A stretch of 64,000 nucleotides of DNA from Nioella ostreopsis. Lineage in GTDB: Bacteria > Pseudomonadota > Alphaproteobacteria > Rhodobacterales > Rhodobacteraceae. Each line of letters opens with the position of its first letter. Position 1 is the first letter of the stretch. Under the pieces are notes generated by a model. The model was not told the origin of the DNA. It made no database searches and saw only the letters and a list, made by a program, of their open reading frames with translations. Location of the stretch: contig NZ_RCIQ01000017.1 of NCBI RefSeq assembly GCF_004000255.1, positions 255-64,254 on the forward strand. The letters are read 5' to 3'. The position numbers and the translations under genes were made by a program. Shown in pieces: positions 50,161-61,036 of this stretch.

Positions 50161-51699
50161 ATGGTGGGCCAAGCAGGTAAGGGCTTCCTACACCGCGTTT
50201 TCATGGCAGGCAGCACCGCGCTGTTGCTGTCCGGTGCCGCTTGGGCGCAAGAGAGCGGTGAAGTCGAGATCCACATGTACGAAGGTGGCGGGATCTACGA
50301 GGGCACGTTCCGCAACGGGGTCCAGCATGGCACCGGCACCTACCGCCTGCCCAATGGCTATGAATATACCGGCGAATGGGTCGATGGCGAAATTCGCGGC
50401 CAGGGCCGCGCGGTGTTCCCCGATGGCTCGATCTATGAAGGGGCCTTTGCCGAAGGGCGTCCCCATGGTTTTGGCTCGATCACCTTCGCCGATGGCTCGA
50501 CCTATGAGGGCGAATGGTCCGAGGGCCGCATCAACGGCCAGGGCGTGGCGCTCTATGCCAATGGCGTGCGCTACGAGGGCGGCTTCCGCAATGCGCTGCA
50601 TCACGGCACCGGCACGATGGATAGCCCCAATGGCTATCGCTACGAAGGCCAGTGGGTGAACGGGCTGAAACAGGGCGCGGGCCGCATCACCTACCCCGAT
50701 GGCGCGGTGTATGAGGGCAATTTCGAAAACGGCCAGCGTCAGGGCCAGGGCCGGCTGGAGATGCCCGATGGCGTCATCTACGAAGGCCAGTGGCAGGCGG
50801 GCCAGATCAACGGCACCGGCACGCTGACGCAACCCAATGGCGATGTCTACGAAGGCCAGCTCGTGAACGGCCAGCGGCAGGGGCAGGGCGTGGTGCGCTA
50901 TGCCAATGGCGACCGCTACGAGGGCGCGTTCGCCAATGATCGCCGCCATGGGCAGGGCGAGTTCCGCGGCGCTGACGGATACCTCTATGTCGGCCAGTGG
51001 ATCGACGGGCGGATCGAGGGCACCGGCACGGTCACCTATCCCGATGGCTCTGTCTACGAAGGCGCGTTCCGCAATGACCTCGCCCATGGGCGCGGGATGA
51101 TCACCTATGCCGACGAATCCACCTATGACGGCGAATGGGTCGAAGGGGTGATTCAGGGCTTTGGCGTCGCACGCTATGCCAACGGGCTGGTCTATGAAGG
51201 CCAGTTCCTGAACGCCCGCCAGCACGGTCAGGGCGTCATGACCTACACCGACGGCTACCGCTACGAGGGCGCGTGGCAGGACGGGTTACGCCACGGGCAG
51301 GGCATTGCCACCTATGCCGATGGCACGGTCTACGAGGGCGGCTTCGTCGCGGGCCAGCGCGAGGGCGAGGGCACGCTGACCATGCCCGACGGCTTCACCT
51401 ATACCGGCGAATGGCAGGGCGGAGAGATCAACGGCACCGGCCGCGCCACCTATGCCAATGGCGATGTCTATCAGGGCCGCTTCGTGAACGGTACGCGGCA
51501 GGGCGCGGGCACCATGACCTACGCCGCCACCGAGGATCAGGAAGCGCGCGTCGTACAAGGCATGTGGGAAGAGGGCCGTCTCGTGGTCGATGCCGATCCA
51601 GACGCGGATGCGACCGAAGAGGACACCACGACGTCAGATGAAGCGACACCCGAGCCCCCGACCGAGGCAACCGGCAACGGGGAACCCGCAAGCGAGTGA
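50161..51699 (+). CDS. Secreted MORN-repeat protein
   Basis: A 512-residue protein with a signal peptide (cleavage after AWA, about residue 29) and about 18 complete MORN repeats of 23 residues (YEGxFxxGxxHGxGxxxxxDG), then one degenerate repeat. The repeats alternate between YEGxF and Y(E/T)GxW forms, so the real unit is about 46 residues. The phase slips once, at the ninth repeat (YEGQL). The acidic, Thr/Glu/Pro-rich tail (DADPDADATEEDTTTSDEAT and on) looks disordered. MORN sheets can bind lipids or proteins; in the periplasm an envelope scaffold role is plausible but unproven. Confidence 0.9.
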   Translation: MVGQAGKGFLHRVFMAGSTALLLSGAAWAQESGEVEIHMYEGGGIYEGTFRNGVQHGTGTYRLPNGYEYTGEWVDGEIRGQGRAVFPDGSIYEGAFAEGRPHGFGSITFADGSTYEGEWSEGRINGQGVALYANGVRYEGGFRNALHHGTGTMDSPNGYRYEGQWVNGLKQGAGRITYPDGAVYEGNFENGQRQGQGRLEMPDGVIYEGQWQAGQINGTGTLTQPNGDVYEGQLVNGQRQGQGVVRYANGDRYEGAFANDRRHGQGEFRGADGYLYVGQWIDGRIEGTGTVTYPDGSVYEGAFRNDLAHGRGMITYADESTYDGEWVEGVIQGFGVARYANGLVYEGQFLNARQHGQGVMTYTDGYRYEGAWQDGLRHGQGIATYADGTVYEGGFVAGQREGEGTLTMPDGFTYTGEWQGGEINGTGRATYANGDVYQGRFVNGTRQGAGTMTYAATEDQEARVVQGMWEEGRLVVDADPDADATEEDTTTSDEATPEPPTEATGNGEPASE

Positions 51700-51724
51700 C
51701 GAGCACCGGGCAGAGCCTGCCCCA

Positions 51725-53254
51725 TCAGACAGGCTCACCTGCATCCAGACTGGAAAGCAGGGCGTCCGCGTCGCTCAGGATCTCGGATTGTCGGGATGAC
51801 TCCATCCGGTCCCAGGTGCGATACATCTGCGCCATGCGCGGATTCTGCGCGAACCGGTCGCGGTGGCGGCCAAGGAAGTGCCAATAGAGCAGGTTGAACG
51901 GACAGGCATCGGGACCGGTCTTGACCTTCACGCCATAGGCGCAGGTCTTGCAGTAATCCGACATCTTCGAAATGTAATTGCCGGATGAGACATAGGGTTT
52001 CGACCCCACCACACCGCCATCGGCGAACTGGCTCATGCCCACGGTATTGGGCGCTTCCACCCATTCATAGGCGTCGGCGTAGACGGCCAGATACCACTCA
52101 TGGACCTCGCCCGGGTCGATCCCGGCCAGCAGGGCGAAATTGCCGGTCACCATCAGCCGCTGGATATGGTGGGCGTAGGCCTCGCGCCGGGTGACGCCAA
52201 CGGCCTCTTTCATGCAGCGCATGCGGGTCTCTCCGCCCCAGTAGACCGGCGGCAGTTTGCGGCTGTGGTCCAGCGCGTTGCGCTGTGCGTAGTCCGGCCC
52301 CTCGTGAAAGTAGATCCCCCGCACAAACTCGCGCCAGCCGATGATCTGGCGGATGAACCCCTCAACGGCATTCAGCGGCGCGACGCCCGCGCGATAGGCG
52401 GCTTCCGCCCGGCGGCAGACCTCCAGCGGGTCCAGTAGCCCGGCATTGATGTAGACGGACAGGACCGAATGAAAGAGGAAATCCTGCCCCCTCACCATCG
52501 CATCCTGGTAATCGCCAAAACGCGGCAGGGCGTGGGCGATGAAGTGATCGAGCGCCTGCTCCGCCTGCGCAGGCTCGGTGGCGAACCAGAAGGGCCGCAG
52601 ATCGCCGAAATGGGTGTCGAACCGTGTCTCGACGAGGTTCAGCACCTCCTCCGTCACGTCGTCGGGCTCGAACCGGGGTGGCACCGGGCCGGAAAGCCCC
52701 TTGGGCGGCCCCTTGCGGTTGTCGTGGTCGAAATTCCACTGCCCGCCTTCGGGCTGGACGCCGTCCATCAACAAACCTGTTTTGCGCCGCATCTCGCGGT
52801 AGAAGAACTCCATCCGCAGCGCCTTGCGGCCCTTAGCCCAGACATCGAATTCCGCATGTGTGCAAAGGAACCGGTCATCTTCCAGCAGGTGAACGGTCAG
52901 CGGATGATCCCGCAGCGCTTCGATCAGGCGCCATTCGCCGGGTTCCGTGGCGAGAACCTCAGACGCCCCGACCTCTTCCGCCCGCCGCAGCAACTCCGCC
53001 CCGATGGACCCCGCATTGTCCGGGTCATCCAGCCGCGTATAGGCGACGCGCCAGCCGTCCTCCTGCAAGCGCGAAGCGAATTTGCGCATGGCGGCAAAGA
53101 GGAACGCGATCTTCTTGGGGTGGTGCGCGACATAGTCCGTTTCCGCCGCGACCTCCGCCATGACCACCACATCGCGCGCCCGGTCAGCCGCTTTCAGCGC
53201 CGCCACCGTGAGCGTCAGCTGATCGCCCAGAACCAGCACGAGGCGCGGGCTCAC
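51725..53254 (-). CDS. FeS bacterial cryptochrome/(6-4) photolyase
   Basis: A 509-residue photolyase-related flavoprotein of the FeS-BCP/CryPro group (Agrobacterium PhrB, Rhodobacter CryB). The N-terminal domain begins SPRLVLVLGDQLT. The four FeS-cluster cysteines are visible: one in RMRCMKEAV and three in CKTCAYGVKVKTGPDAC, whose spacing equals that of PhrB (C-X2-C-X12-C). The conserved GNYISKMSDYCK stretch is present. The start is taken as GTG at 53254, overlapping the SDR stop by four nt (GTGA). Predicted role: light-driven DNA repair or blue-light sensing. Confidence 0.93.
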   Translation of the reverse strand: MSPRLVLVLGDQLTLTVAALKAADRARDVVVMAEVAAETDYVAHHPKKIAFLFAAMRKFASRLQEDGWRVAYTRLDDPDNAGSIGAELLRRAEEVGASEVLATEPGEWRLIEALRDHPLTVHLLEDDRFLCTHAEFDVWAKGRKALRMEFFYREMRRKTGLLMDGVQPEGGQWNFDHDNRKGPPKGLSGPVPPRFEPDDVTEEVLNLVETRFDTHFGDLRPFWFATEPAQAEQALDHFIAHALPRFGDYQDAMVRGQDFLFHSVLSVYINAGLLDPLEVCRRAEAAYRAGVAPLNAVEGFIRQIIGWREFVRGIYFHEGPDYAQRNALDHSRKLPPVYWGGETRMRCMKEAVGVTRREAYAHHIQRLMVTGNFALLAGIDPGEVHEWYLAVYADAYEWVEAPNTVGMSQFADGGVVGSKPYVSSGNYISKMSDYCKTCAYGVKVKTGPDACPFNLLYWHFLGRHRDRFAQNPRMAQMYRTWDRMESSRQSEILSDADALLSSLDAGEPV

Positions 53255-53919
53255 CACGGCACCGCCTTGCCCGCCCAATCGAAGAACTGGCCACTGTCAG
53301 CGGGCGACAGCCCGTCGATGACACGAATGAGGTTCTGCGCGGCCTCCTCGGGTGTCACCGATCCGTGCCGCGCCAGGTAAGGGCCGGTCAGCCGCGTCTG
53401 CACCGTGCCCGGATGCAAAGACACGAGGATCGCCTGTTTGCGCAGCCGCCCGTATTCGATGGCCGAGGTCCGCAGGATCTGGTTCACCGCCGCCTTGGCC
53501 GCGCGGTAGCTGATCCAGCCGCCAAGCCGGTTATCCCCGATCGACCCCACCCGCGCCGACAGAACGGCGACCACGGACCGCCGGTCACGCGGCACCAGCG
53601 GCAACAGGTGTTTCAGCACCAACGCCGGACCGATCGCGTTCAACGCGAACTGTGCGGCCATGTCGGCGGGGTCCAGCGTGCGGATGGTCTTCTCCGGCTC
53701 CGCCCCGTCGATCTGCAGCGCGCCAGTCGTGACCAGCACCCGGTCGAACGTGCCCTCCTGCGCGCCCAGAACCCGCGCGATGCTGGCCTCGTCCGTCAGG
53801 TCCAGCCCGTCCGCACTGCGCGACAGGCGCACGACCTCACCGCGCGGTTCCAGCGCGTCCGCCAGTGCCGCGCCGATCCCGCCCGAGGCGCCGATGATGA
53901 GTGTTCTGTCCTGTGTCAT
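53251..53919 (-). CDS. Short-chain dehydrogenase/reductase
   Basis: A 222-residue Rossmann-fold oxidoreductase. The nucleotide motif GASGGIGAALADAL is at about residues 8-21 and the catalytic YRAAKAA (Tyr-X3-Lys) near residue 137. An NAIG segment stands where NNAG normally is. ATG at 53919 (MTQDRTLI) is chosen; the frame continues upstream but the conserved fold starts here. Its stop overlaps the photolyase GTG, so translation is coupled. This SDR-photolyase pairing may be functional; substrate unknown. Confidence 0.87.
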   Translation of the reverse strand: MTQDRTLIIGASGGIGAALADALEPRGEVVRLSRSADGLDLTDEASIARVLGAQEGTFDRVLVTTGALQIDGAEPEKTIRTLDPADMAAQFALNAIGPALVLKHLLPLVPRDRRSVVAVLSARVGSIGDNRLGGWISYRAAKAAVNQILRTSAIEYGRLRKQAILVSLHPGTVQTRLTGPYLARHGSVTPEEAAQNLIRVIDGLSPADSGQFFDWAGKAVPW

Positions 53920-54001
53920 GGGACGGGAGCTAATGCGCCCGACGCTCTGGTCAATCGCGCCATGCCCCGGCATTCTGGGCGAACCGGAAAAGGACGCGCC
54001 C

Positions 54002-54796
54002 ATGACCAAGCCCATCATCTACCACATCCCCGTCTGCCCCTTCTCGCAGCGCATCGAGATCCTGTTGGAACTGAAGGGCCTGCGCGACGCGGTGGAGTTT
54101 CGCGTGGTCGACATCACCAAACCCCGCGACCCGGAATTGCTGGCCAAGACCCGTGGCACCACCGCCCTGCCGGTTCTGGAAACCGAGGACGGGCGCATCC
54201 TGAAGGAAAGCCTTGTGATCATGCGCTATGTGGAGGAACGGTTTGCCGACACCCCGGTGGCCCGCAGCGACCCCTATGAGCGCGCCGTGGAACGGATGAT
54301 GATCACCCGCGAGGGGCCGTTCACCATGACCGGCTACATGATGGTGATGAACCGCGACCGGGCGAAGGCCGAGGATTTCAGGGCAAAGATGCTGGATCAC
54401 TACGCGTGGCTGTCGGATTTTCTCGACCACCACAATCCCGGCGGGCTGTGGCTGGTCGACGATTTCGGGCTGGCCGAGCTGGTCTTCACCCCGATGATGA
54501 TGCGCTTCTGGTTTCTCGACTATTACGAGGGCTTCGAGATCCCCGACGAGCCGCGCTTCGCCCGCGTGCGCCGCTGGCGCGACGCCTGCCTCGCCCACCC
54601 CGCCGCGCAGCAGGTGTGCTACGACGAGATCGTGAAGCTCTACTACGACTACGCCATCGGGGCGGGGAATGGCGCGCTTCCCGAGGGGCGGCAGGTTTCC
54701 AGCTTCACCTTCACGCCAGACTGGCCGGACCGCCCGATGCCACCGAGAGACAAATACGACCGGATCGCCTCGGACGCAGAGCTCGGGCTGGAGTGA
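54002..54796 (+). CDS. Glutathione S-transferase family protein
   Basis: A 264-residue cytoplasmic protein. The N-terminal thioredoxin-like domain has a Cys near the catalytic site (IPVCPFSQRIEILLELKG, residues 9-26), the cis-Pro TTALPVLE and KESLVIMRYVEE for glutathione binding. The C-terminal half is the all-helical GST domain. The CPFSQ motif suggests a glutaredoxin-like or omega/beta-type activity. AAAGGA precedes ATG 54002. It is divergent from the SDR-photolyase pair, 82 nt away, and may be part of the same stress response. Confidence 0.87.
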   Translation: MTKPIIYHIPVCPFSQRIEILLELKGLRDAVEFRVVDITKPRDPELLAKTRGTTALPVLETEDGRILKESLVIMRYVEERFADTPVARSDPYERAVERMMITREGPFTMTGYMMVMNRDRAKAEDFRAKMLDHYAWLSDFLDHHNPGGLWLVDDFGLAELVFTPMMMRFWFLDYYEGFEIPDEPRFARVRRWRDACLAHPAAQQVCYDEIVKLYYDYAIGAGNGALPEGRQVSSFTFTPDWPDRPMPPRDKYDRIASDAELGLE

Positions 54797-54828
54797 AAAA
54801 AGGGGGTTCCCATCCCGCTTCCCGCACG

Positions 54829-54834
54829 TAATAT
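54829..54834 (+). promoter_or_regulatory. Candidate -10 box before the leu leader
   Basis: TAATAT ends seven nt before the leader-peptide ATG at 54842, so transcription would begin at or next to the start codon. No convincing -35 hexamer is seen at the right distance (GTTCCC at 54806-54811). Confidence 0.4.
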
Positions 54835-54841
54835 GCCCGCC

Positions 54842-54928
54842 ATGACGACGCACAGCCATATCACGACCCTGACTGCCCCCACGGGCGGCCTAGACCTGTG
54901 CGCTCTTCTTCTCCTTAGCCGCCTCTGA
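54842..54928 (+). CDS. leuL: Leucine-rich leader peptide upstream of leuA
   Basis: A 28-codon frame, MTTHSHITTLTAPTGGLDLC then ALLLLSRL and TGA. It has eight leucine codons, including the run CTT-CTT-CTC-CTT (54905-54916) and a CTA, codons expected to be scarce in so GC-rich a genome. That is the classical design of an attenuator leader, where slow decoding signals leucine shortage. There is no ribosome-binding site and a TAATAT box ends seven nt upstream, so it is probably translated from a leaderless mRNA, as reported for trpL of Sinorhizobium. leuA follows after 83 nt. Confidence 0.8.
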   Translation: MTTHSHITTLTAPTGGLDLCALLLLSRL

Positions 54929-54973
54929 GCGTGCCTTTCGGCGCGACCGCTCAGGGGGGAACCAGCGCCGAAA
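54925..54973 (+). promoter_or_regulatory. Attenuator with two competing hairpins
   Basis: CTGAGCG (54925-54931) pairs with CGCTCAG (54948-54954), starting at the leader stop codon. Alternatively TTTCGGCGC (54936-54944) pairs with GCGCCGAAA (54965-54973). The two cannot form together. No U-run follows, so control may be through Rho or through access to the leuA ribosome-binding site rather than a simple intrinsic terminator. Confidence 0.55.
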
Positions 54974-55011
54974 CGACACAAGACAATCTGGCTAAGACCA
55001 AGGATACCCCC

Positions 55012-56583
55012 ATGACCATCGACAAAGATCGTGTGTTGATCTTCGACACCACCTTGCGTGACGGCGAACAATCGCCCGGCGCCACCATGAGCCATGACGA
55101 GAAGCTGGAGATCGCAGCCCTTCTGGACGAGATGGGCGTCGACATCATCGAGGCGGGCTTTCCCATTGCCTCTGAAGGAGATTTCGCCGCCGTGTCCGAG
55201 ATTGCCAAGCTGGCGAAATCCGCCACGATCTGCGGTCTCGCGCGCGCCAATTACAAGGATATCGACCGCTGTTGGGAGGCCGTGAAACACGCCGTTTCCC
55301 CGCGTATCCATACCTTCATCGGCACCTCTCCGCAGCACCGCGCCATTCCGAACCTGACCATGGACGAAATGGCCGACCGCATCCATGAAACCGTGACCCA
55401 TGCCCGCAATCTCTGCGACAACGTGCAGTGGTCGCCGATGGACGCGACGCGGACCGAATGGGACTATCTGGCGCGTGTGGTGGAGATTGCCATCAAGGCG
55501 GGTGCCACCACCATCAACATCCCCGATACCGTGGGCTACACCGCGCCAGTGGAATCGGCTGACCTGATCCGCCGCCTGATCGCAGAGGTGCCGGGCGCCG
55601 ATGACGTGATCTTCGCCACCCATTGCCACAATGACCTCGGCATGGCGACGGCGAACGCGCTTGGGGCCGTGGCGGGCGGCGCGCGGCAGATCGAATGCAC
55701 CATCAACGGTCTGGGCGAACGCGCGGGCAATACCGCTCTGGAAGAGGTGGTGATGGCGCTGAAGGTCCGGCACGACATCATGCCGTGGCACACCAATATC
55801 GACACCCGCAAGATCATGCATATCTCGCGCCGGGTCTCGACCGTGTCGGGCTTCGCGGTGCAGCCCAACAAGGCCATCGTGGGCAAGAACGCCTTCGCCC
55901 ATGAAAGCGGCATCCACCAGGACGGGATGCTGAAAAGCGCCGATACGTTCGAGATCATGCGGCCAGAGGATGTGGGCCTCGCAGGCACCTCTCTGCCGCT
56001 CGGCAAGCATTCGGGCCGCGCGGCGCTGCGCGCCAAGCTCAAGGACCTCGGTTTCGACATGGTCGACAACCAGTTGAATGACCTCTTCGTGCGGTTCAAG
56101 GCGCTGGCCGACCGCAAGAAAGAGGTTTTCGACGACGACCTCATTGCGCTCGTCACCGATGCCGCCGCCGCAGGTACCGAGGATCATCTGGAGCTGAAGT
56201 TCCTGCGCGTGATCTGCGGCACCGAGGCCCCCCAATCCGCCGACATCACCCTGCGCGTGGGCGACAAGGACCATCAGGCAACGGCGCAGGGCGACGGCCC
56301 GGTCGATGCGGCTTTCAACGCGGTCAAGGCGCTCTACCCGAACGAAGCGGCCTTGCAACTCTATCAGGTCAGCGCTGTGACCGAAGGCATGGACGCGCAG
56401 GCCACAGTGACCGTCCGGATCGAGGAAGACGGGCGCATCGCGACCGGCCAGTCGGCGGATACCGATACCGTGGTCGCCAGCGTCAAGGCTTACGTCAACG
56501 CGCTCAACCGCCTGATCGTCCGGCGCGAGAAGCTGGGTGAAGGTAGCGACAAGCGCGAAGTCTCCTACAAGGACGTGAACTGA
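55012..56583 (+). CDS. leuA: 2-Isopropylmalate synthase
   Basis: Condenses acetyl-CoA with 2-oxoisovalerate, the first committed step of leucine biosynthesis. The TIM-barrel part has IFDTTLRDGEQSPGATM (about residues 9-25) and the metal site THCHNDLGMATANALGA. The C-terminal regulatory domain (about 390-510) mediates leucine feedback inhibition. The 523-residue length is standard. ATG at 55012 has AAGGA upstream. The preceding leader peptide and hairpins show that expression depends on leucyl-tRNA supply. A clear terminator follows. Confidence 0.97.
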   Translation: MTIDKDRVLIFDTTLRDGEQSPGATMSHDEKLEIAALLDEMGVDIIEAGFPIASEGDFAAVSEIAKLAKSATICGLARANYKDIDRCWEAVKHAVSPRIHTFIGTSPQHRAIPNLTMDEMADRIHETVTHARNLCDNVQWSPMDATRTEWDYLARVVEIAIKAGATTINIPDTVGYTAPVESADLIRRLIAEVPGADDVIFATHCHNDLGMATANALGAVAGGARQIECTINGLGERAGNTALEEVVMALKVRHDIMPWHTNIDTRKIMHISRRVSTVSGFAVQPNKAIVGKNAFAHESGIHQDGMLKSADTFEIMRPEDVGLAGTSLPLGKHSGRAALRAKLKDLGFDMVDNQLNDLFVRFKALADRKKEVFDDDLIALVTDAAAAGTEDHLELKFLRVICGTEAPQSADITLRVGDKDHQATAQGDGPVDAAFNAVKALYPNEAALQLYQVSAVTEGMDAQATVTVRIEEDGRIATGQSADTDTVVASVKAYVNALNRLIVRREKLGEGSDKREVSYKDVN

Positions 56584-56589
56584 TCACAT

Positions 56590-56618
56590 AAACGGCCGCC
56601 CCGCAAAGGCGGCCGTTT
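56590..56618. terminator. Intrinsic terminator after leuA
   Basis: AAACGGCCGCC (56590-56600) pairs perfectly with GGCGGCCGTTT (56608-56618), followed by T and C. The stem also begins with an A-run, so it can serve the converging dehydrogenase gene, whose stop abuts it. Confidence 0.9.
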
Positions 56619-57680
56619 TCATCCCGGCTCCGCACCCATCTCTCGTGCCATCTCCTCGATCGCGGCCCAGATCCTGCCCGGCACCATCAGCGGCTTGCCC
56701 TGCGCAGTCGCGTGCAGATCGCGCTCCCGCTCACCCGGAACCTGCACCGGCCCGCGCCCTTCCGCCGGGGCGGAGACCCGGATTTCCGCCAGAATTTCTT
56801 CCGCCACCACCTGCATCGCCGGGGCCTCGTGATAGCGGCGGCAGTCCAATGCCAGCACCAGCCAGTTGATTTCCCCCTTCAGGACGGGCCCCAGCATCGC
56901 CTCGCCCACCAGTTCCGCAATCAGCGCGAGGCCATAGCCCAAAGGCCCGCCCTTGGGTAGGATCGCACCACCATTGAAATAATCCTCCGGATCGCGGGAG
57001 GGCGCGCCAGTGCGGTCGACGATCAGCCCCTCGGGCAGGTCCACCCCCGCCGCGCGGGCCGCATAGATCCAGCCACCAGCCGCCTGCGACGTGGCGATGT
57101 CGATCACCACCGGCCCCCGGTCACCGCCCGGCATGGCGATGCAAAACGGATTGGTCGGCAACAGCGCCTCGCGCCCGCCATAGGGCGCCACCATCCGCCA
57201 GCGCTTGCGATTGCCGCCGCCAAGCGCGATGGACAGGCAGCCGCGCCGCGCCGCAATCTCTCCGAAGGCCCCAAGCCGCCCGGTATGACCCGCCCCCAGA
57301 ACGCCCACGGCAGAAATGCCGTTTTCAAGCGCGGCCTCGGCGGCGGCTTCATGGGCGATGCGCATTGCCGGGATGCCGATCGCGCCATGGGCCTGCACCG
57401 TCAGCCGCCCGCCATCCTGCCGCAGAATCTCGGGCCGCGCCTTGGGGTCGAGCGTGCCGTCCAGCATTTCCCGCGTGTATTGCAACGTGCGCACGATGCC
57501 ATGGGACTCGACCCCGCATTGATCCGCCTCGACCAGGTGATCGGCCACCTCGCGCGCCACCTCAGGCGCGGCACCTGCCGCCCGGAAAAGCCCGCAGGCC
57601 ACGCGCGCCGCCACCTCGGGCGCCACGGCGACCCGATCCAATACATTGAGCTTTCCGTGCTTTTCCGACTTTTGGGCCAT
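56619..57680 (-). CDS. Malate/L-lactate dehydrogenase-type (Ldh_2) oxidoreductase
   Basis: A 353-residue NAD(P)-dependent 2-hydroxyacid or imine reductase of the family including Mdh2/YlbC-type and DpkA enzymes, which lacks a Rossmann fold. Markers are VEADQCGVESHGIVRTLQY (with the catalytic His near residue 59), GISAVGVLGAGHTGRLGAFGE, PYGGREALLPTNPFCIAMPGG and VVIDIATSQAAGG. The real substrate may be malate, lactate, ureidoglycolate or a cyclic imine. It converges with leuA and shares the terminator. Confidence 0.9.
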   Translation of the reverse strand: MAQKSEKHGKLNVLDRVAVAPEVAARVACGLFRAAGAAPEVAREVADHLVEADQCGVESHGIVRTLQYTREMLDGTLDPKARPEILRQDGGRLTVQAHGAIGIPAMRIAHEAAAEAALENGISAVGVLGAGHTGRLGAFGEIAARRGCLSIALGGGNRKRWRMVAPYGGREALLPTNPFCIAMPGGDRGPVVIDIATSQAAGGWIYAARAAGVDLPEGLIVDRTGAPSRDPEDYFNGGAILPKGGPLGYGLALIAELVGEAMLGPVLKGEINWLVLALDCRRYHEAPAMQVVAEEILAEIRVSAPAEGRGPVQVPGERERDLHATAQGKPLMVPGRIWAAIEEMAREMGAEPG

Positions 57681-57755
57681 GCGCCTGCCTCTTTGACATC
57701 TCCGATCCGGACGGTGTCACAGCCGCACGGCTTGCGCAGCAGCTTTTTTGCGCGG

Positions 57756-60059
<2,304 letters not shown>

Positions 60060-60094
60060 TCCGCCGCCAGTCGCGGCCCCGATAAAAGGATCCC

Positions 60095-61036
60095 ATGGCC
60101 CGAGAGCGTTCCGACAGCAGCCACATCAGACCCGTCCGGCGCCTGCTGCTGGCGGTCCTGTTCCTGTGTCTGGCGGTCATGGTCCTGATCTGGCGGATCG
60201 ACAATCCCCGCGTCGAACGGCTGCGCAGTGCCATCACCGACCGGATCGTGCCGAATCTGGAATGGGTCATGGCCCCGGTCACCGCCTTTGGCCGGATGGT
60301 TGACGACTTCCAGTCCTACACACGGCTCTATCAGCAGAACGAGGAACTCAGACGCGAGTTGCAGCAGATGCGGTCCTGGCGCGAAGCCGCCTTGCAGCTG
60401 GAACAGGAAAACGCCCGCCTGCTCGATCTCAACCGGGTGCAGCTGGACCCGGAACTGACCTATGTGACCGGGCTGGTTCTGGCCGACAGTGGCAGCCCGT
60501 TCCGCCGGTCCGTTCTGCTGAATGTCGGCGCGCGCGATGGCATTCTGGACGGATGGGCCACGATGGATGGGCTCGGCGTCGTGGGGCGCATCTCGGGCGT
60601 GGGCCAGAACACCGCGCGTGTGGTGCTGCTGACCGACGCCGCCAGCCGCGTTCCGGTCACGGTCATGCCCTCCAGTCAGCAGGCGCTGTTGATGGGCGAC
60701 AATACCGGCCTGCCGCTGTTGGAATTTCTGGAAGATATCGAAGACATCTCGCCCGGTGACCGGATTGTCACCTCCGGCGATGGCGGCGTCTTCCCGCCCG
60801 GCCTGCTGGTGGGCCATGTGGTGGTGGACCGCGACGGGCGATTGCGTGCCCGCCCCTCTGCCGATTTCTCGCGGCTGAACTTCCTGCGCGTCATGCGCAG
60901 CCATCCGGGCACCTCGCTGTCCGATCCCGGCGGGCTGATCGGCCCGCCCTGGCCGCTGCCGACGGCAGATGCGACCGCCCCTGACCCCGAGGCAACTGCC
61001 GAAACCGAAACCGCGGACGAGGCCACCGATGGGTGA
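60095..61036 (+). CDS. mreC: Rod-shape-determining protein MreC
   Basis: Bitopic membrane protein that links MreB to the elongation machinery and activates PBP2. One transmembrane helix (about residues 17-35) is followed by a coiled coil (about 75-120, RLYQQNEELRRELQQMRSWR) and the periplasmic beta domain with VGARDGILDGWATMDGLGVVGRI. The C-terminus is a low-complexity Ala/Glu/Thr/Asp tail. It starts 35 nt after mreB and overlaps mreD by eight nt. Confidence 0.95.
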   Translation: MARERSDSSHIRPVRRLLLAVLFLCLAVMVLIWRIDNPRVERLRSAITDRIVPNLEWVMAPVTAFGRMVDDFQSYTRLYQQNEELRRELQQMRSWREAALQLEQENARLLDLNRVQLDPELTYVTGLVLADSGSPFRRSVLLNVGARDGILDGWATMDGLGVVGRISGVGQNTARVVLLTDAASRVPVTVMPSSQQALLMGDNTGLPLLEFLEDIEDISPGDRIVTSGDGGVFPPGLLVGHVVVDRDGRLRARPSADFSRLNFLRVMRSHPGTSLSDPGGLIGPPWPLPTADATAPDPEATAETETADEATDG

